From Streptomyces dioscori (lineage in GTDB: Bacteria; Actinomycetota; Actinomycetes; Streptomycetales; Streptomycetaceae), in the NCBI RefSeq assembly GCF_003024195.1, contig NZ_KZ679043.1:418618-482617 (forward strand): a stretch of DNA of 64,000 bases, given 5' to 3'. The notes under the pieces are model-generated. The model saw only the letters and a program-made list of their open reading frames with translations, had not been told where the DNA came from and did no database searches. The translations under genes and the position numbers were made by a program. Shown piece by piece: positions 51,369 to 59,622 of this stretch. How positions within the stretch are numbered: position 1 is the first letter of the stretch; every line of letters begins with the position of its first letter.

Positions 51369-52076
51369 TCAGTACGCGCTGTTGACGTTGTCGATCGAGC
51401 CGTACCGGTCCGCCGCGTAGTTGGCGGCGGCGGTGATGTTGGCGACCGGGTTGTACTGGCTGTGCACGGTGCCGGCGACGTGGTACGCGTCGAAGGTCGG
51501 CTTGATGACCTGCAGCAGACCGATGGACGGGACGCCGTTGATGGCGTTGATGTCCCAGCCGTTGATCGCGTTCGGGTTGCCCGAGGACTCCCGCATGATG
51601 TTGCGGTGCAGACCGTCGTACGTGCCCGGGATGCCGTGCTTCTTCATGATGTCCAGCGACTGGCGTATCCAGCCGTCCAGGTTGTTCGTGTAGGTCTTCG
51701 CGGCGACCGGCTTGACCGCGGCACGCTGGGCCGACCGGCTAGCGGCCTCCTTGGCCTTGCGGGCGTCCACGGCCTTCTTCGCCGCGGCGGCCTCTGCGGC
51801 CTTCTTCGCGGCGGCGGCGTCGGCCGCCTTCTTCTTCGCGGCGGCGGCCTGGGCGTCGGCCAGCTGGCCGCTGAGACCGACGGTCTTGACCTGCAGCTGC
51901 TGCGACGAGAGCGCGGCCGGGGCGGCGGAGACCGAGTCGGCGCTCGCCTTCGTGTCGGCGGGGGCCAGTGAGAACGCGAGGGCGGCGGCGCCGAGCGTGG
52001 CGACACCGGCGAACGAGAGCTTGTGGGCCTTGGTCATGGCGGGGATGCGACCAGGAATGCTGTGCTGCTTGGGCAT
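51369..52076 (-). CDS. Secreted SLT-family lytic transglycosylase
   Basis: The 235-aa product has a signal peptide (about 14-46), an Ala/Lys-rich coiled region (about 70-110, AAAKKKAADAAAAKKAAE) and a C-terminal transglycosylase domain with RNIMRESSGNPNAINGWDINAINGVPSIGLLQVIKPTF; the Glu in MRESSG is catalytic. It cuts peptidoglycan glycan strands; such enzymes are expressed in growth and development. A ~300-base untranslated region (52077-52376) lies upstream, with no clear riboswitch. Confidence 0.9.
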   Translation of the reverse strand: MPKQHSIPGRIPAMTKAHKLSFAGVATLGAAALAFSLAPADTKASADSVSAAPAALSSQQLQVKTVGLSGQLADAQAAAAKKKAADAAAAKKAAEAAAAKKAVDARKAKEAASRSAQRAAVKPVAAKTYTNNLDGWIRQSLDIMKKHGIPGTYDGLHRNIMRESSGNPNAINGWDINAINGVPSIGLLQVIKPTFDAYHVAGTVHSQYNPVANITAAANYAADRYGSIDNVNSAY

Positions 52077-52376
52077 GGCTGGAGGACCTCTTCGAATAGC
52101 GCGGAGGCCGCTCTCGATCCGATGGGGACAAAAAGTGTTTCCGGATCTGACGCCGTGGGTAAGCACCTGCGGCATCGAGCGACGGGAGCCATTGTTAGCG
52201 GCCCGAATTTTCGAAGGCAAAGGTGTGACGTACGACCTCGGGTAGTGGACCCCCAAAGGGCAAATCGGGACAGATCAATACGTCTGCCCCGCTCACCAGG
52301 AGTCCGGTTGTCTCCTATGCCCCTTCGTACGTGATGTGCGCCCTATGTGCGGGCTCACACCGGACGCGGCTCGGAC

Positions 52377-53537
52377 TCACCGGCAGTTGCTGTGGCAACC
52401 CTCTGCGTGAGGGTTCTCCGCCGGAAGCGCCGCAGAGGGGGTCGCCGGGAGGTCCGCCGGGAGGATGAGGTGCACGTCCCCGAACTCGTGCCACAGATAG
52501 CGCCCGCGCAGCGCCTCTTCGTACCCACGGTCCACGGCCTCCCTGCCCGCGACCGCCTCCAGCATCAGCAGATGCGAGGCCTCGGGCTCGTGCAGCCCGG
52601 TGAGCAGCCCGTCGACGACCCGCACCCCGCGCTCCGGGGTCACCACCAGACCGGTCCAGCCCCGCGCGGCACGCACCACCCCGTCTGATCCTGCCGCCGA
52701 CTCCACGGCGCGTACGGCCGTGGTGCCGACGCCGATCACCCTGCCGTCACCGGCCCTCGCCGCGTTGATCAGCCGTGCCGAGGTCTCCGGCACCGTGAAG
52801 CGCTCCGGATACGGCGGCTCGTGCGCCTCGGCCGAGGCGACCCCCGTGTGCAGAGTGACCGGCGCGAACTGCACCCCCCGGCTCACCAGCTCCGCCACCA
52901 GCCGCGCGGTGAAGGGCCGCGCCGCGCTCGGCATCTCCGCGCTCCCCGTCCCGTCGGCGGACGGCAGCGCGAACACGGTCTGGTACGCGGACAGCGGCTG
53001 GTCCCGCTCCGTGTAGGAGTAGCGGATGGGCCTCCCGTGCCGCCGCAGCAGCCCCGGCACATCGGCGTCGGAGACCCGCCCCCACCACAGCCGCGCGCTC
53101 CGCCCGGAAAGCGGCTCCTCCAGGACGAGCCGCACGTCCCCCGGAAGTCGCACCTCCGTCCCCGCGGGCCCGCCCCCGCGTGCGCGCGTCGTGCCCCTCC
53201 CGTCGGGCTCCCGCAGCTCCACCGCCCACCGCCCGTCGTCGCCGCGGGTGGAGAAGTGCACCACCACGCGCGCGTGCCCCACCCTCCCGTCCACCGCGGC
53301 CGCCAGCGTCACGGACGTGTTCACGACGAGCAGGTCCCCGGCCCGCAGCAGCGTCGGCAGCTCCGCGAACGCGTGGTGCGACACCCGGGTCCCGCGCGAG
53401 ACGAGCAGGCGGACGGCGTCGCGGTCCAGCCCGCGACCCCGCTGCTCGGCCGGCACACGGGCCGACAGCTCCTCGGGGAGGGTCCACCTGCCCGCCCGGC
53501 CGCCGCCGAGCGGGGGCACCCCCATGGTGGTCGTCAT
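52377..53537 (-). CDS. QueA-family S-adenosylmethionine:tRNA ribosyltransferase-isomerase-like protein
   Basis: The 386-aa protein matches QueA domains: RGRGLDRDAVRLLVSRG.., LLVVNTSVTLAAAV and the SAM-region VGTTAVRAVES near residue 270. QueA builds epoxyqueuosine on tRNA, but no other queuosine gene is in view and this branch differs in several loops, so a different transfer reaction is possible. Its start overlaps the end of the next SDR gene by four bases (ATGA). Confidence 0.85.
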   Translation of the reverse strand: MTTTMGVPPLGGGRAGRWTLPEELSARVPAEQRGRGLDRDAVRLLVSRGTRVSHHAFAELPTLLRAGDLLVVNTSVTLAAAVDGRVGHARVVVHFSTRGDDGRWAVELREPDGRGTTRARGGGPAGTEVRLPGDVRLVLEEPLSGRSARLWWGRVSDADVPGLLRRHGRPIRYSYTERDQPLSAYQTVFALPSADGTGSAEMPSAARPFTARLVAELVSRGVQFAPVTLHTGVASAEAHEPPYPERFTVPETSARLINAARAGDGRVIGVGTTAVRAVESAAGSDGVVRAARGWTGLVVTPERGVRVVDGLLTGLHEPEASHLLMLEAVAGREAVDRGYEEALRGRYLWHEFGDVHLILPADLPATPSAALPAENPHAEGCHSNCR

Positions 53538-54232
53538 CGCTGCTCCAGCAGGGCGGGGGCCCCGTAGCGCCCACTCGCCGGACGCCCGTCGAGCAGCCTC
53601 AGGAAGGCCGGCACGACACTCGCGGGGTCGGGCCGCGGATCGTCGTCGTCCGGCACGGCCGCCGCGTACAGGTCCGTGCCCATGTCACCCGGGTCGACCG
53701 CCCAGACCCGCAGCCCGGGCTCCTCCTCGCCGAGCACCGCGGAGAGATGGTCGAGCGCCGCCTTCGAGGCCCCGTAACCGCCCCAGGTCTCGTACGCCTC
53801 CGCCGCCGCGTCCGAGCTGACGTCGATCACCGAGCCCTCCGTAGACTCCCGCAGCAGCGGCAGCGCCTCCTGGACCAGCCCGAGCGCCGCGACCACATTC
53901 ACCTCCAGCGCGCGCCGGAGCCCGTCCAGGGCCAGCGACTCCAGCCGTACGAGCGGTTCGGCGCCCAGCGCGCTCGCGTTGTTCACCAGCAGATCGACAC
54001 CGCCCAGCTCCCGGGCCGCCGCCACCAGCTGGGCCCGGTGCGCCCCGTCCGTGACGTCCCCGGGCAGCGCCCGTACCTGTGCTCCGTACTTACTGAGGAT
54101 GGCCACCGCCGTCTCCTGGAGGGGCTGCGCGGTTCTGGCGTCCAGCACCAGATCCCAGCCGCGCTCCGCCAGCGCCTCGGCGAGCGCGCGCCCCAGCCCC
54201 TTGGAGGCCCCCGTGATGATCGCTACCGGCAT
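53534..54232 (-). CDS. Short-chain dehydrogenase coupled to the QueA-like gene
   Basis: The 232-aa SDR has TGASKGLG (6-13), NNASA, the catalytic Ser in IDVSSDA and YGASK. A Pro-rich C-terminal tail ends in LLEQR. GAGGGG is upstream of the ATG. Cotranscribed with the QueA-like gene (overlap), so they may share substrate chemistry. Confidence 0.85.
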   Translation of the reverse strand: MPVAIITGASKGLGRALAEALAERGWDLVLDARTAQPLQETAVAILSKYGAQVRALPGDVTDGAHRAQLVAAARELGGVDLLVNNASALGAEPLVRLESLALDGLRRALEVNVVAALGLVQEALPLLRESTEGSVIDVSSDAAAEAYETWGGYGASKAALDHLSAVLGEEEPGLRVWAVDPGDMGTDLYAAAVPDDDDPRPDPASVVPAFLRLLDGRPASGRYGAPALLEQR

Positions 54233-54417
54233 GATCCGTCCCCTCGTCCTCGACCGCCGCTCCGGGCGGCTGTCCCCAACGTAGGAACCCGAGGACCTTC
54301 GCCGCCTCATACGCCGGCCGCAGCGCACGGGGGCCCTTCGCCCTAGGTCCAGCGGACCGGGTCAGGGCCGCCACAGGGCGGATACGCGCTGTCACACCCC
54401 GCCGGTACCGTGAGGTC

Positions 54418-55563
54418 ATGAGTCATGGACCCCGGTCGGGCCTGCTCGCGGTGAGCACCGCGCTGCTGGCCATGAGCAGACACCTGGAGGTGCGCGACGT
54501 CCTCAAGACGATCGTCGCCTCCGCCCGCGAACTGCTCGACGCGCAGTACGCGGCCCTCGGGGTCCCCGACGACCACGGGGGCTTCGCCCAGTTCGTCGTC
54601 GACGGGGTCAGCGACGCCCAGTGGAAGGCCATCGGCCCCCTCCCACGCCAGCACGGCATCCTCGCCGCGATGCTGCACGAGGCCCGCCCCGAGCGCCTCG
54701 CCGACGTCCGCAAGGACCCGCGCTTCGAGGGCTGGCCCGCCGCCCACCCCGACATGTCCGACTTCCTGGGCCTGCCCGTCCGCGACGGCGACGAGGTCAT
54801 CGGCGCCCTCTTCCTCGCGAACAAGAACTGCGTGAAACCGGAAGGCGGTTGCGGCTTCACCGAGGACGACGAGGATCTGCTCGGGATCCTCGCCCAGCAC
54901 GCCGCGATCGCCCTCACGAACGCCCGCCTGTACGAGCGCAGCCGTGAGCTGACCATCGCTGAGGAACGCTCCCGCCTCGCCCACGAACTGCACGACGCCG
55001 TCAGCCAGAAGCTGTTCTCCCTGCGCCTGACCGCCCAGGCCGCCGCCGCCCTCGTGGACCGCGACCCGGACCGCGCCAAGGGCGAACTCCAGCAGGTGGC
55101 CGCCCTCGCCGCCGAAGCCGCCGACGAACTGCGCGCCGCCGTCGTCGAGTTGCGCCCCGCCGCCCTCGACGAGGACGGCCTGGTCGCCACGTTGCGCACC
55201 CAGATACAGGTCCTCGACCGGGCCCACTCCGCGCGCGTGACCTTCGACAGCTGCGGTGTCCGCGCGCTGCCCGCGGCCCAGGAGGAGGCCATGCTGCGGG
55301 TCGCCCAGGAGGCGCTGCACAACGCGCTGCGGCACTCGGGCGCGGCCCGCGTCGACGTCACCGTGGAGAAGCGCGGCGCGGGCGCCGTCCTGCGCGTCAC
55401 GGACGACGGCAGCGGTTTCGAACCCAGAGCCACCCGCCGCGCGGGACGCCACCTCGGCCTGGTCTCCATGCGCGACCGGACCAACGGCGTCGGCGGCGAA
55501 CTCACCGTCGAGTCGGCGCCCGGCAAGGGCACCACGATCGAGATGGAGGTCCCTGGTGGCTGA
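54418..55563 (+). CDS. GAF-domain sensor histidine kinase (NarX/LiaS-like)
   Basis: The 381-aa kinase has an N-terminal GAF sensory domain (about 20-165, SRHLEVRDVLKTIVASARELL), then a HisKA_3 region with phospho-acceptor His in HELHDAVSQKLF and an HATPase with RVTDDGSGFEP and GHHLGL-type loops (here RHLGLVSM). No membrane segments. Overlaps the response regulator by eight bases. Signal unknown. Confidence 0.9.
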   Translation: MSHGPRSGLLAVSTALLAMSRHLEVRDVLKTIVASARELLDAQYAALGVPDDHGGFAQFVVDGVSDAQWKAIGPLPRQHGILAAMLHEARPERLADVRKDPRFEGWPAAHPDMSDFLGLPVRDGDEVIGALFLANKNCVKPEGGCGFTEDDEDLLGILAQHAAIALTNARLYERSRELTIAEERSRLAHELHDAVSQKLFSLRLTAQAAAALVDRDPDRAKGELQQVAALAAEAADELRAAVVELRPAALDEDGLVATLRTQIQVLDRAHSARVTFDSCGVRALPAAQEEAMLRVAQEALHNALRHSGAARVDVTVEKRGAGAVLRVTDDGSGFEPRATRRAGRHLGLVSMRDRTNGVGGELTVESAPGKGTTIEMEVPGG

Positions 55564-56197
55564 CGCAATCAAGGTGCTGCTCGTCGACGACCACCAGGTC
55601 GTCCGCCGGGGACTGCGCACCTTCCTTGAGGTGCAGGACGACATCGAGGTCGTGGGGGAGGCGTCCGACGGCGCCGAAGGAGTCGCCCGCGCCGAGGAGT
55701 TGAAACCCGACGTCGTCCTCATGGACCTCAAGATGCCGGGCATGGACGGCGTGGAGGCCCTGCGCCGGCTCCGCGAACTGGACAACCCCGCGCGCGTGCT
55801 CATCGTCACCAGCTTCACCGAGCAGCGCACGGTGATCCCGGCCCTGCGCGCGGGCGCCGCCGGCTATGTCTACAAGGACGTGGACCCGGACGCGCTCGCC
55901 GGAGCCATCCGCTCGGTCCACGCCGGACACATCCTCCTGCAGCCCGAGGTGGCCGGCGCGCTGCTGTCCCAGGAAGGCACCAACTACGGCCAGGGCAGAG
56001 GAGGTTCACTCACGGAGCGGGAGCGGGAGGTGCTCGGCCTGATCGCCGACGGCCGCTCCAACCGCGAGATAGCCCGCGCCCTCGTCCTCTCCGAGAAGAC
56101 CGTCAAGACGCACGTCTCGAACATCCTGATGAAACTCGACCTCTCCGACCGCACCCAGGCCGCGCTGTGGGCCGTACGCCACGGTGTGACGGGCTGA
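55556..56197 (+). CDS. NarL/LuxR-family response regulator
   Basis: The 213-aa protein pairs with the upstream kinase. The receiver domain has the acidic pocket DD (12-13) and phospho-acceptor Asp57 (LMDLKMPG). The C-terminal HTH (LTEREREVLGLIADGRSNREIARALVLSEKTVKTH) is LuxR-type. GTG follows GGAGG inside the end of the kinase gene. Target genes might include the adjacent chaplins, which is inference. Confidence 0.92.
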   Translation: MADAIKVLLVDDHQVVRRGLRTFLEVQDDIEVVGEASDGAEGVARAEELKPDVVLMDLKMPGMDGVEALRRLRELDNPARVLIVTSFTEQRTVIPALRAGAAGYVYKDVDPDALAGAIRSVHAGHILLQPEVAGALLSQEGTNYGQGRGGSLTEREREVLGLIADGRSNREIARALVLSEKTVKTHVSNILMKLDLSDRTQAALWAVRHGVTG

Positions 56198-56336
56198 TGA
56201 CCTGCTGATCCGTGCAACGGCAGACCTTCCGGACGGCAATACGGAGAGTCTCCCTCCGGACTGAGATTCATACCGTCGTGGGAATGTCCCCCGGATGGCG
56301 CATCCTTCTGCGATCTCCGCCGTTCTCCAGTGCGTG

Positions 56337-56355
56337 CTGCGGCGCTCTGCCGCAG
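56337..56355 (+). promoter_or_regulatory. 5'-leader hairpin of the first chaplin
   Basis: CTGCGGC and GCCGCAG (7 bp) enclose GCTCT about 30 bases before the start codon. Confidence 0.35.
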
Positions 56356-56381
56356 TGGTTCACAAGGAAGAGGGCTCAGAA

Positions 56382-56627
56382 GTGAAGAACCTGAAGAAGG
56401 CCGCTGCCGTCACGATGGTGGCCGGTGGCCTCGTTGCCGCCGGTGCCGGTTTCGCCTCCGCCACCGACGGTGCGCACGCGGCCGGCCAGGCCGTGGGCTC
56501 GCCGGGTGTCGCCTCGGGCAACCTCGTCCAGGTCCCGGTCGCCATCCCCGTGAACGCGGTCGGCAACACCGTGAACGTCATCGGCATCCTGAACCCGGCG
56601 TTCGGCAACGACGGCTTCAACGGCTGA
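56382..56627 (+). CDS. Short chaplin, cysteine-free (copy 1)
   Basis: The 81-aa protein has a signal peptide (1-28) and one chaplin domain: GSPGVASGNLVQVPVAIPVNAVGNTVNVIGILNPAFGN. Chaplins self-assemble into amyloid fibres that coat aerial hyphae and spores. Canonical domains have two Cys (CGN and NTC); both are absent here, as in S. coelicolor ChpE. GTG at 56382 follows GGAAGAGGG. Terminator follows at 56652. Confidence 0.92.
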   Translation: MKNLKKAAAVTMVAGGLVAAGAGFASATDGAHAAGQAVGSPGVASGNLVQVPVAIPVNAVGNTVNVIGILNPAFGNDGFNG

Positions 56628-56651
56628 CGTACGCCCCGGGTCACACGACCA

Positions 56652-56690
56652 CCGGCCTCCCAGGTCCTCCTGGGGGGCCGGTCCGTTTTT
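56652..56690 (+). terminator. Intrinsic terminator after chaplin 1
   Basis: A 13-bp stem (CCGGCCTCCCAGG against CCTGGGGGGCCGG, one G-U) with TCCT loop followed by TTTTT. Confidence 0.85.
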
Positions 56691-56820
56691 CGGCTCGTCG
56701 GACCACTGGCCCGAACGGGCAGAACGCGCTCGTCCGCCGTGCCGTCCGGCCCCCTCGGGCGTTGCTCAGGCTACGGCCCGCGGCAGGGCCGGATACGCAA
56801 TCGCAGGAGGAACGCTTTTC

Positions 56821-57060
56821 ATGAACATCGCCAAGAAGGCCGCCCTGGCCGTCACCGTCGTCGGTATCGCAGCGGGTGCCTCGGCCGGTGCCGCTGTCGC
56901 CGACTCGGATGCCGACGGCGCTGCCGTGAAGTCCCCGGGCGTCGCCTCGGGCAACGCCGTCCAGGCCCCGATCCACGTCCCCGTCAACGTCGTCGGTGAC
57001 AGCATCAACGTGATCGGACTCCTGAACCCGACCTTCGGCAACGAGGCCGTCAACGACTGA
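56821..57060 (+). CDS. Short chaplin, cysteine-free (copy 2)
   Basis: The 79-aa product has a signal peptide (1-28) and the chaplin domain KSPGVASGNAVQAPIHVPVNVVGDSINVIGLLNPTFGN. Again no Cys; GD replaces GN after the central block and the C-terminus is EAVND. AGGAGG precedes the ATG. Together with the previous gene it forms a tandem pair of ChpE-like chaplins, each with its own terminator. Confidence 0.92.
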   Translation: MNIAKKAALAVTVVGIAAGASAGAAVADSDADGAAVKSPGVASGNAVQAPIHVPVNVVGDSINVIGLLNPTFGNEAVND

Positions 57061-57070
57061 CGTCCCGCCC

Positions 57071-57114
57071 GGACGAGGGCCCCGCGGACCACACGGTCCG
57101 CGGGGCCCTCGTCC
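57071..57114. terminator. Perfect 20-bp terminator
   Basis: GGACGAGGGCCCCGCGGACC pairs exactly with its inverse around ACAC, ten bases after the chaplin 2 stop and before a convergent gene. Confidence 0.87.
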
Positions 57115-57209
57115 GTACCGCTGCCCTCGGCGACTGCCGCGTCTCAGCTGCGGCCTTCGTCGACTGCCACGTGAGCCACGGCCTCCAGCGACAGGTACGC
57201 GTGCGGCCC

Positions 57210-57998
57210 TCAGCGCACCCCGCGCTCCCGCTCCTCCACGAACGCGTTGTACGCCGCCACCTGAGCCCGCCTGGCCGTCCGTTCGACCGGGCGCAGCGCC
57301 TCGGAGCGCGCGGCCATCTCCGACGCGCTCACAGCCCCGCCGTGCCCGTTCCCGTACGCCACCGAGATCAGCAGCCCGACCCGCCGGGACAGCGCCAACA
57401 CCCGTACCGCTCTGGGCGGATAACCGGGGGCGAGCACCTCGCCGTCCCGCTCGGCCCGTGCCCGGTACGCGTCGATCGCCGCCTCGGCGACCGGGCCCGA
57501 GCCCGCCACATCGAGCCGCGACAGCACCTCGGTCGCGTCCCGCAGCGCCTCCGCGAGCTCCCGCTCCGCCTCCCCGAGGGACGGCACGTCGGCGGGCGGC
57601 GCCTCACGCACCGGCAGACAGTGCCAGACGACCTCCACATGCACATCGCCCTCGGGCCCGGCCTCGTACACGTCGGGTACGAGCCCGAGGCCGACCCCGT
57701 GGCAGACGACGGCCTCCTCGGCCTCCAGGGCGCGCGCGTTGAAATCCGGCGGGCCGCTCAGCCCGAGCGGATGCCCGGGCGCGGGCAGCGCGACCCGCAG
57801 ACCGGTCGCCCCGAGCGCGCGCAGCCGCCCCAGGGCGAGCGAGAGCCCGACGGGCCCCGTCTCGCCGGGCAGCCCCGCGACCCGGTGCACGGCGTCCTCA
57901 CCGACGATCGCGACGACCGCGTCATCAGGTGAGACAAAACCGGCCAACAGTGCGTTTCCCCATGCCGCCAACCGTCCTGAACGTGGTTCCGAAAGCAT
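57210..57998 (-). CDS. Conserved actinobacterial protein of unknown function
   Basis: The 262-aa protein is alpha/beta-like with no membrane segment or known motif. Repeated features: GPVGLSLALGRLRALGATGLRVALPAPGHPLG and a C-terminal basic helix RRAQVAAYNAFVEERERG. TAAAAT lies seven bases before ATG 57998, suggesting a leaderless start; a second ATG at 58007 is possible. Divergent from the ABC ATPase gene. Confidence 0.7.
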   Translation of the reverse strand: MLSEPRSGRLAAWGNALLAGFVSPDDAVVAIVGEDAVHRVAGLPGETGPVGLSLALGRLRALGATGLRVALPAPGHPLGLSGPPDFNARALEAEEAVVCHGVGLGLVPDVYEAGPEGDVHVEVVWHCLPVREAPPADVPSLGEAERELAEALRDATEVLSRLDVAGSGPVAEAAIDAYRARAERDGEVLAPGYPPRAVRVLALSRRVGLLISVAYGNGHGGAVSASEMAARSEALRPVERTARRAQVAAYNAFVEERERGVR

Positions 57999-58132
57999 GC
58001 CTCCCATTTTAGGGAACCGCTTAAGGACCGGCCGATGGATGGGACGGGTCGACCGGTGGCGTAGGTTTTCCCTGGGGGCTGCGTCCACAGACGTCAGCGA
58101 CGGCCGAGACTGCAATGGGAGACAGCGCGCTC

Positions 58133-58924
58133 ATGAGCGATGTTCTGGAGCTTGAGGACGTATCCGTGGTCCGAGAGGGCCGGGCTCTGGTGGACCAGGT
58201 CTCCTGGTCGGTCAAGGAAGGCGAGCGCTGGGTCATCCTCGGACCCAACGGCGCCGGAAAAACGACCCTCCTCAACCTCGCCTCCAGCTACCTCTTCCCC
58301 AGCCAGGGAACCGCCACCATCCTCGGTGAGACCCTCGGCAAGGTCGACGTCTTCGAGCTGCGCCCGCGCATCGGTGTCGCCGGCATCGCCATGGCCGAGA
58401 AGCTCCCCAAGCGTCAGACCGTCCTGCAGACGGTGCTGACCGCCGCGTACGGCATGACGGCCGGCTGGCACGAGGACTACGAGGACATCGACGAGCAGCG
58501 CGCCCGCGCCTTCCTCGACCGCCTCGGCATGACCGAGTTCGTGGACCGCAGGTTCGGCACCCTCTCCGAGGGCGAACGCAAGCGCACCCTCATCGCCCGC
58601 GCGCTGATGACCGACCCCGAGCTGCTGCTCCTCGACGAGCCCGCCGCCGGTCTCGACCTCGGCGGCCGCGAGGACCTCGTACGCCGTCTCGGCCGCCTGG
58701 CCCGCGACCCGATCGCCCCCTCCATGATCATGGTCACGCACCATGTGGAGGAGATCGCCCCGGGCTTCACCCACGTCCTGATGATCCGCCAGGGCAAGGT
58801 GCTCGCGGCCGGACCCCTGGAACTGGAACTCACCTCGCGCAACCTCTCGTTGTGCTTCGGCCTGCCGCTCGTCGTCAGCCAGGCCGGCGACCGCTGGACC
58901 GCCCAGGGCCTCCCGCTGTCCTGA
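58133..58924 (+). CDS. ABC transporter ATP-binding protein (stand-alone)
   Basis: The 263-aa ATPase has Walker A GPNGAGKTT (~38-46), signature LSEGERKRTLIARAL, Walker B LLLDEPAAGLD and the H-loop VTHHVEE. No permease gene is adjacent; the sequence resembles ModF/PhnL-like single ATPases. ATG at 58133; an in-frame ATG at 58115 is possible. Confidence 0.85.
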   Translation: MSDVLELEDVSVVREGRALVDQVSWSVKEGERWVILGPNGAGKTTLLNLASSYLFPSQGTATILGETLGKVDVFELRPRIGVAGIAMAEKLPKRQTVLQTVLTAAYGMTAGWHEDYEDIDEQRARAFLDRLGMTEFVDRRFGTLSEGERKRTLIARALMTDPELLLLDEPAAGLDLGGREDLVRRLGRLARDPIAPSMIMVTHHVEEIAPGFTHVLMIRQGKVLAAGPLELELTSRNLSLCFGLPLVVSQAGDRWTAQGLPLS

Positions 58925-59024
58925 CCGGTCTGTCCCGGCGAACCTCACCTGACAGCCGGGAACACCCGCCCCAACAGGATCGGCGCCCTGTCGGGGACGG
59001 GACCTGCGGACCTACCATGACCAT

Positions 59025-59456
59025 GTGAACGACATCGACGCATGGGTGTGGTGGCTGATCGGCGCGGCCGGGCTCGGAATCCCGTTGGTCGTGACCGCCA
59101 TGCCGGAATTCGGAATGCTCGCCGTCGGCGCCGTCGCGGGCGCCGTGACCGCGGGGCTCGGGGGCGGTGTCGTCCTCCAGGTCGTCGTCTTCGCCGCCGT
59201 CTCGGTCGCGCTCATCGCGGTGGTCCGGCCCGTGGCGGCCAGGCATCGCGCCCAGCGGCCCCAACTGGCATCGGGAATCGACGCGTTGAAGGGCAAACAG
59301 GCCGTCGTCCTGGAGAGAGTGGACAGTTCGGGAGGCCGGATCAAACTCGCGGGCGAGATCTGGTCCGCACGCTCACTCGACACCACACGCGCCTACGACG
59401 TGGGCCAGGAAGTGGATGTGGTGGAGATCGAGGGAGCCACGGCGATCGTCGTGTGA
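59025..59456 (+). CDS. NfeD-family membrane protein
   Basis: The 143-aa protein has two membrane segments (about 10-30 and 34-65) and a C-terminal OB-fold domain (LKGKQAVVLERVDSSGGRIKLAGEIW). NfeD-like proteins associate with SPFH/flotillin proteins at membrane domains. TACCAT lies six bases before the GTG, so the mRNA may be leaderless. SPFH gene starts 166 bases on. Confidence 0.9.
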   Translation: MNDIDAWVWWLIGAAGLGIPLVVTAMPEFGMLAVGAVAGAVTAGLGGGVVLQVVVFAAVSVALIAVVRPVAARHRAQRPQLASGIDALKGKQAVVLERVDSSGGRIKLAGEIWSARSLDTTRAYDVGQEVDVVEIEGATAIVV

Positions 59457-59527
59457 CTCCAGGGCGTCCAGTGAACGGAACGTCGCACGTGGCGAGTTGT
59501 GGTCTGACACACTCGTCCAGCAAGATC

Positions 59528-59581
59528 TTCGACAGTTACGAGATCTTCGGCAGTCGCGAGATGCACGGCAGTCACGAGATT
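59528..59581. repeat. Three 18-bp tandem units upstream of the SPFH gene
   Basis: TTCGACAGTTACGAGATC, TTCGGCAGTCGCGAGATG and CACGGCAGTCACGAGATT lie in register just before the ribosome site, in a relatively AT-rich patch. Confidence 0.75.
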
Positions 59582-59622
59582 TTCCGGAAGCACCGAGGCG
59601 GAGAAGGGTACGGGGAGCCACG

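Noticed and set aside
52077..52376. Possible c-di-AMP (ydaO) riboswitch upstream of the transglycosylase
   Set aside because: Such riboswitches precede related genes, but the expected GGGGA..CCGAA..CAGCTAAC-type blocks are not found in a consistent order here.
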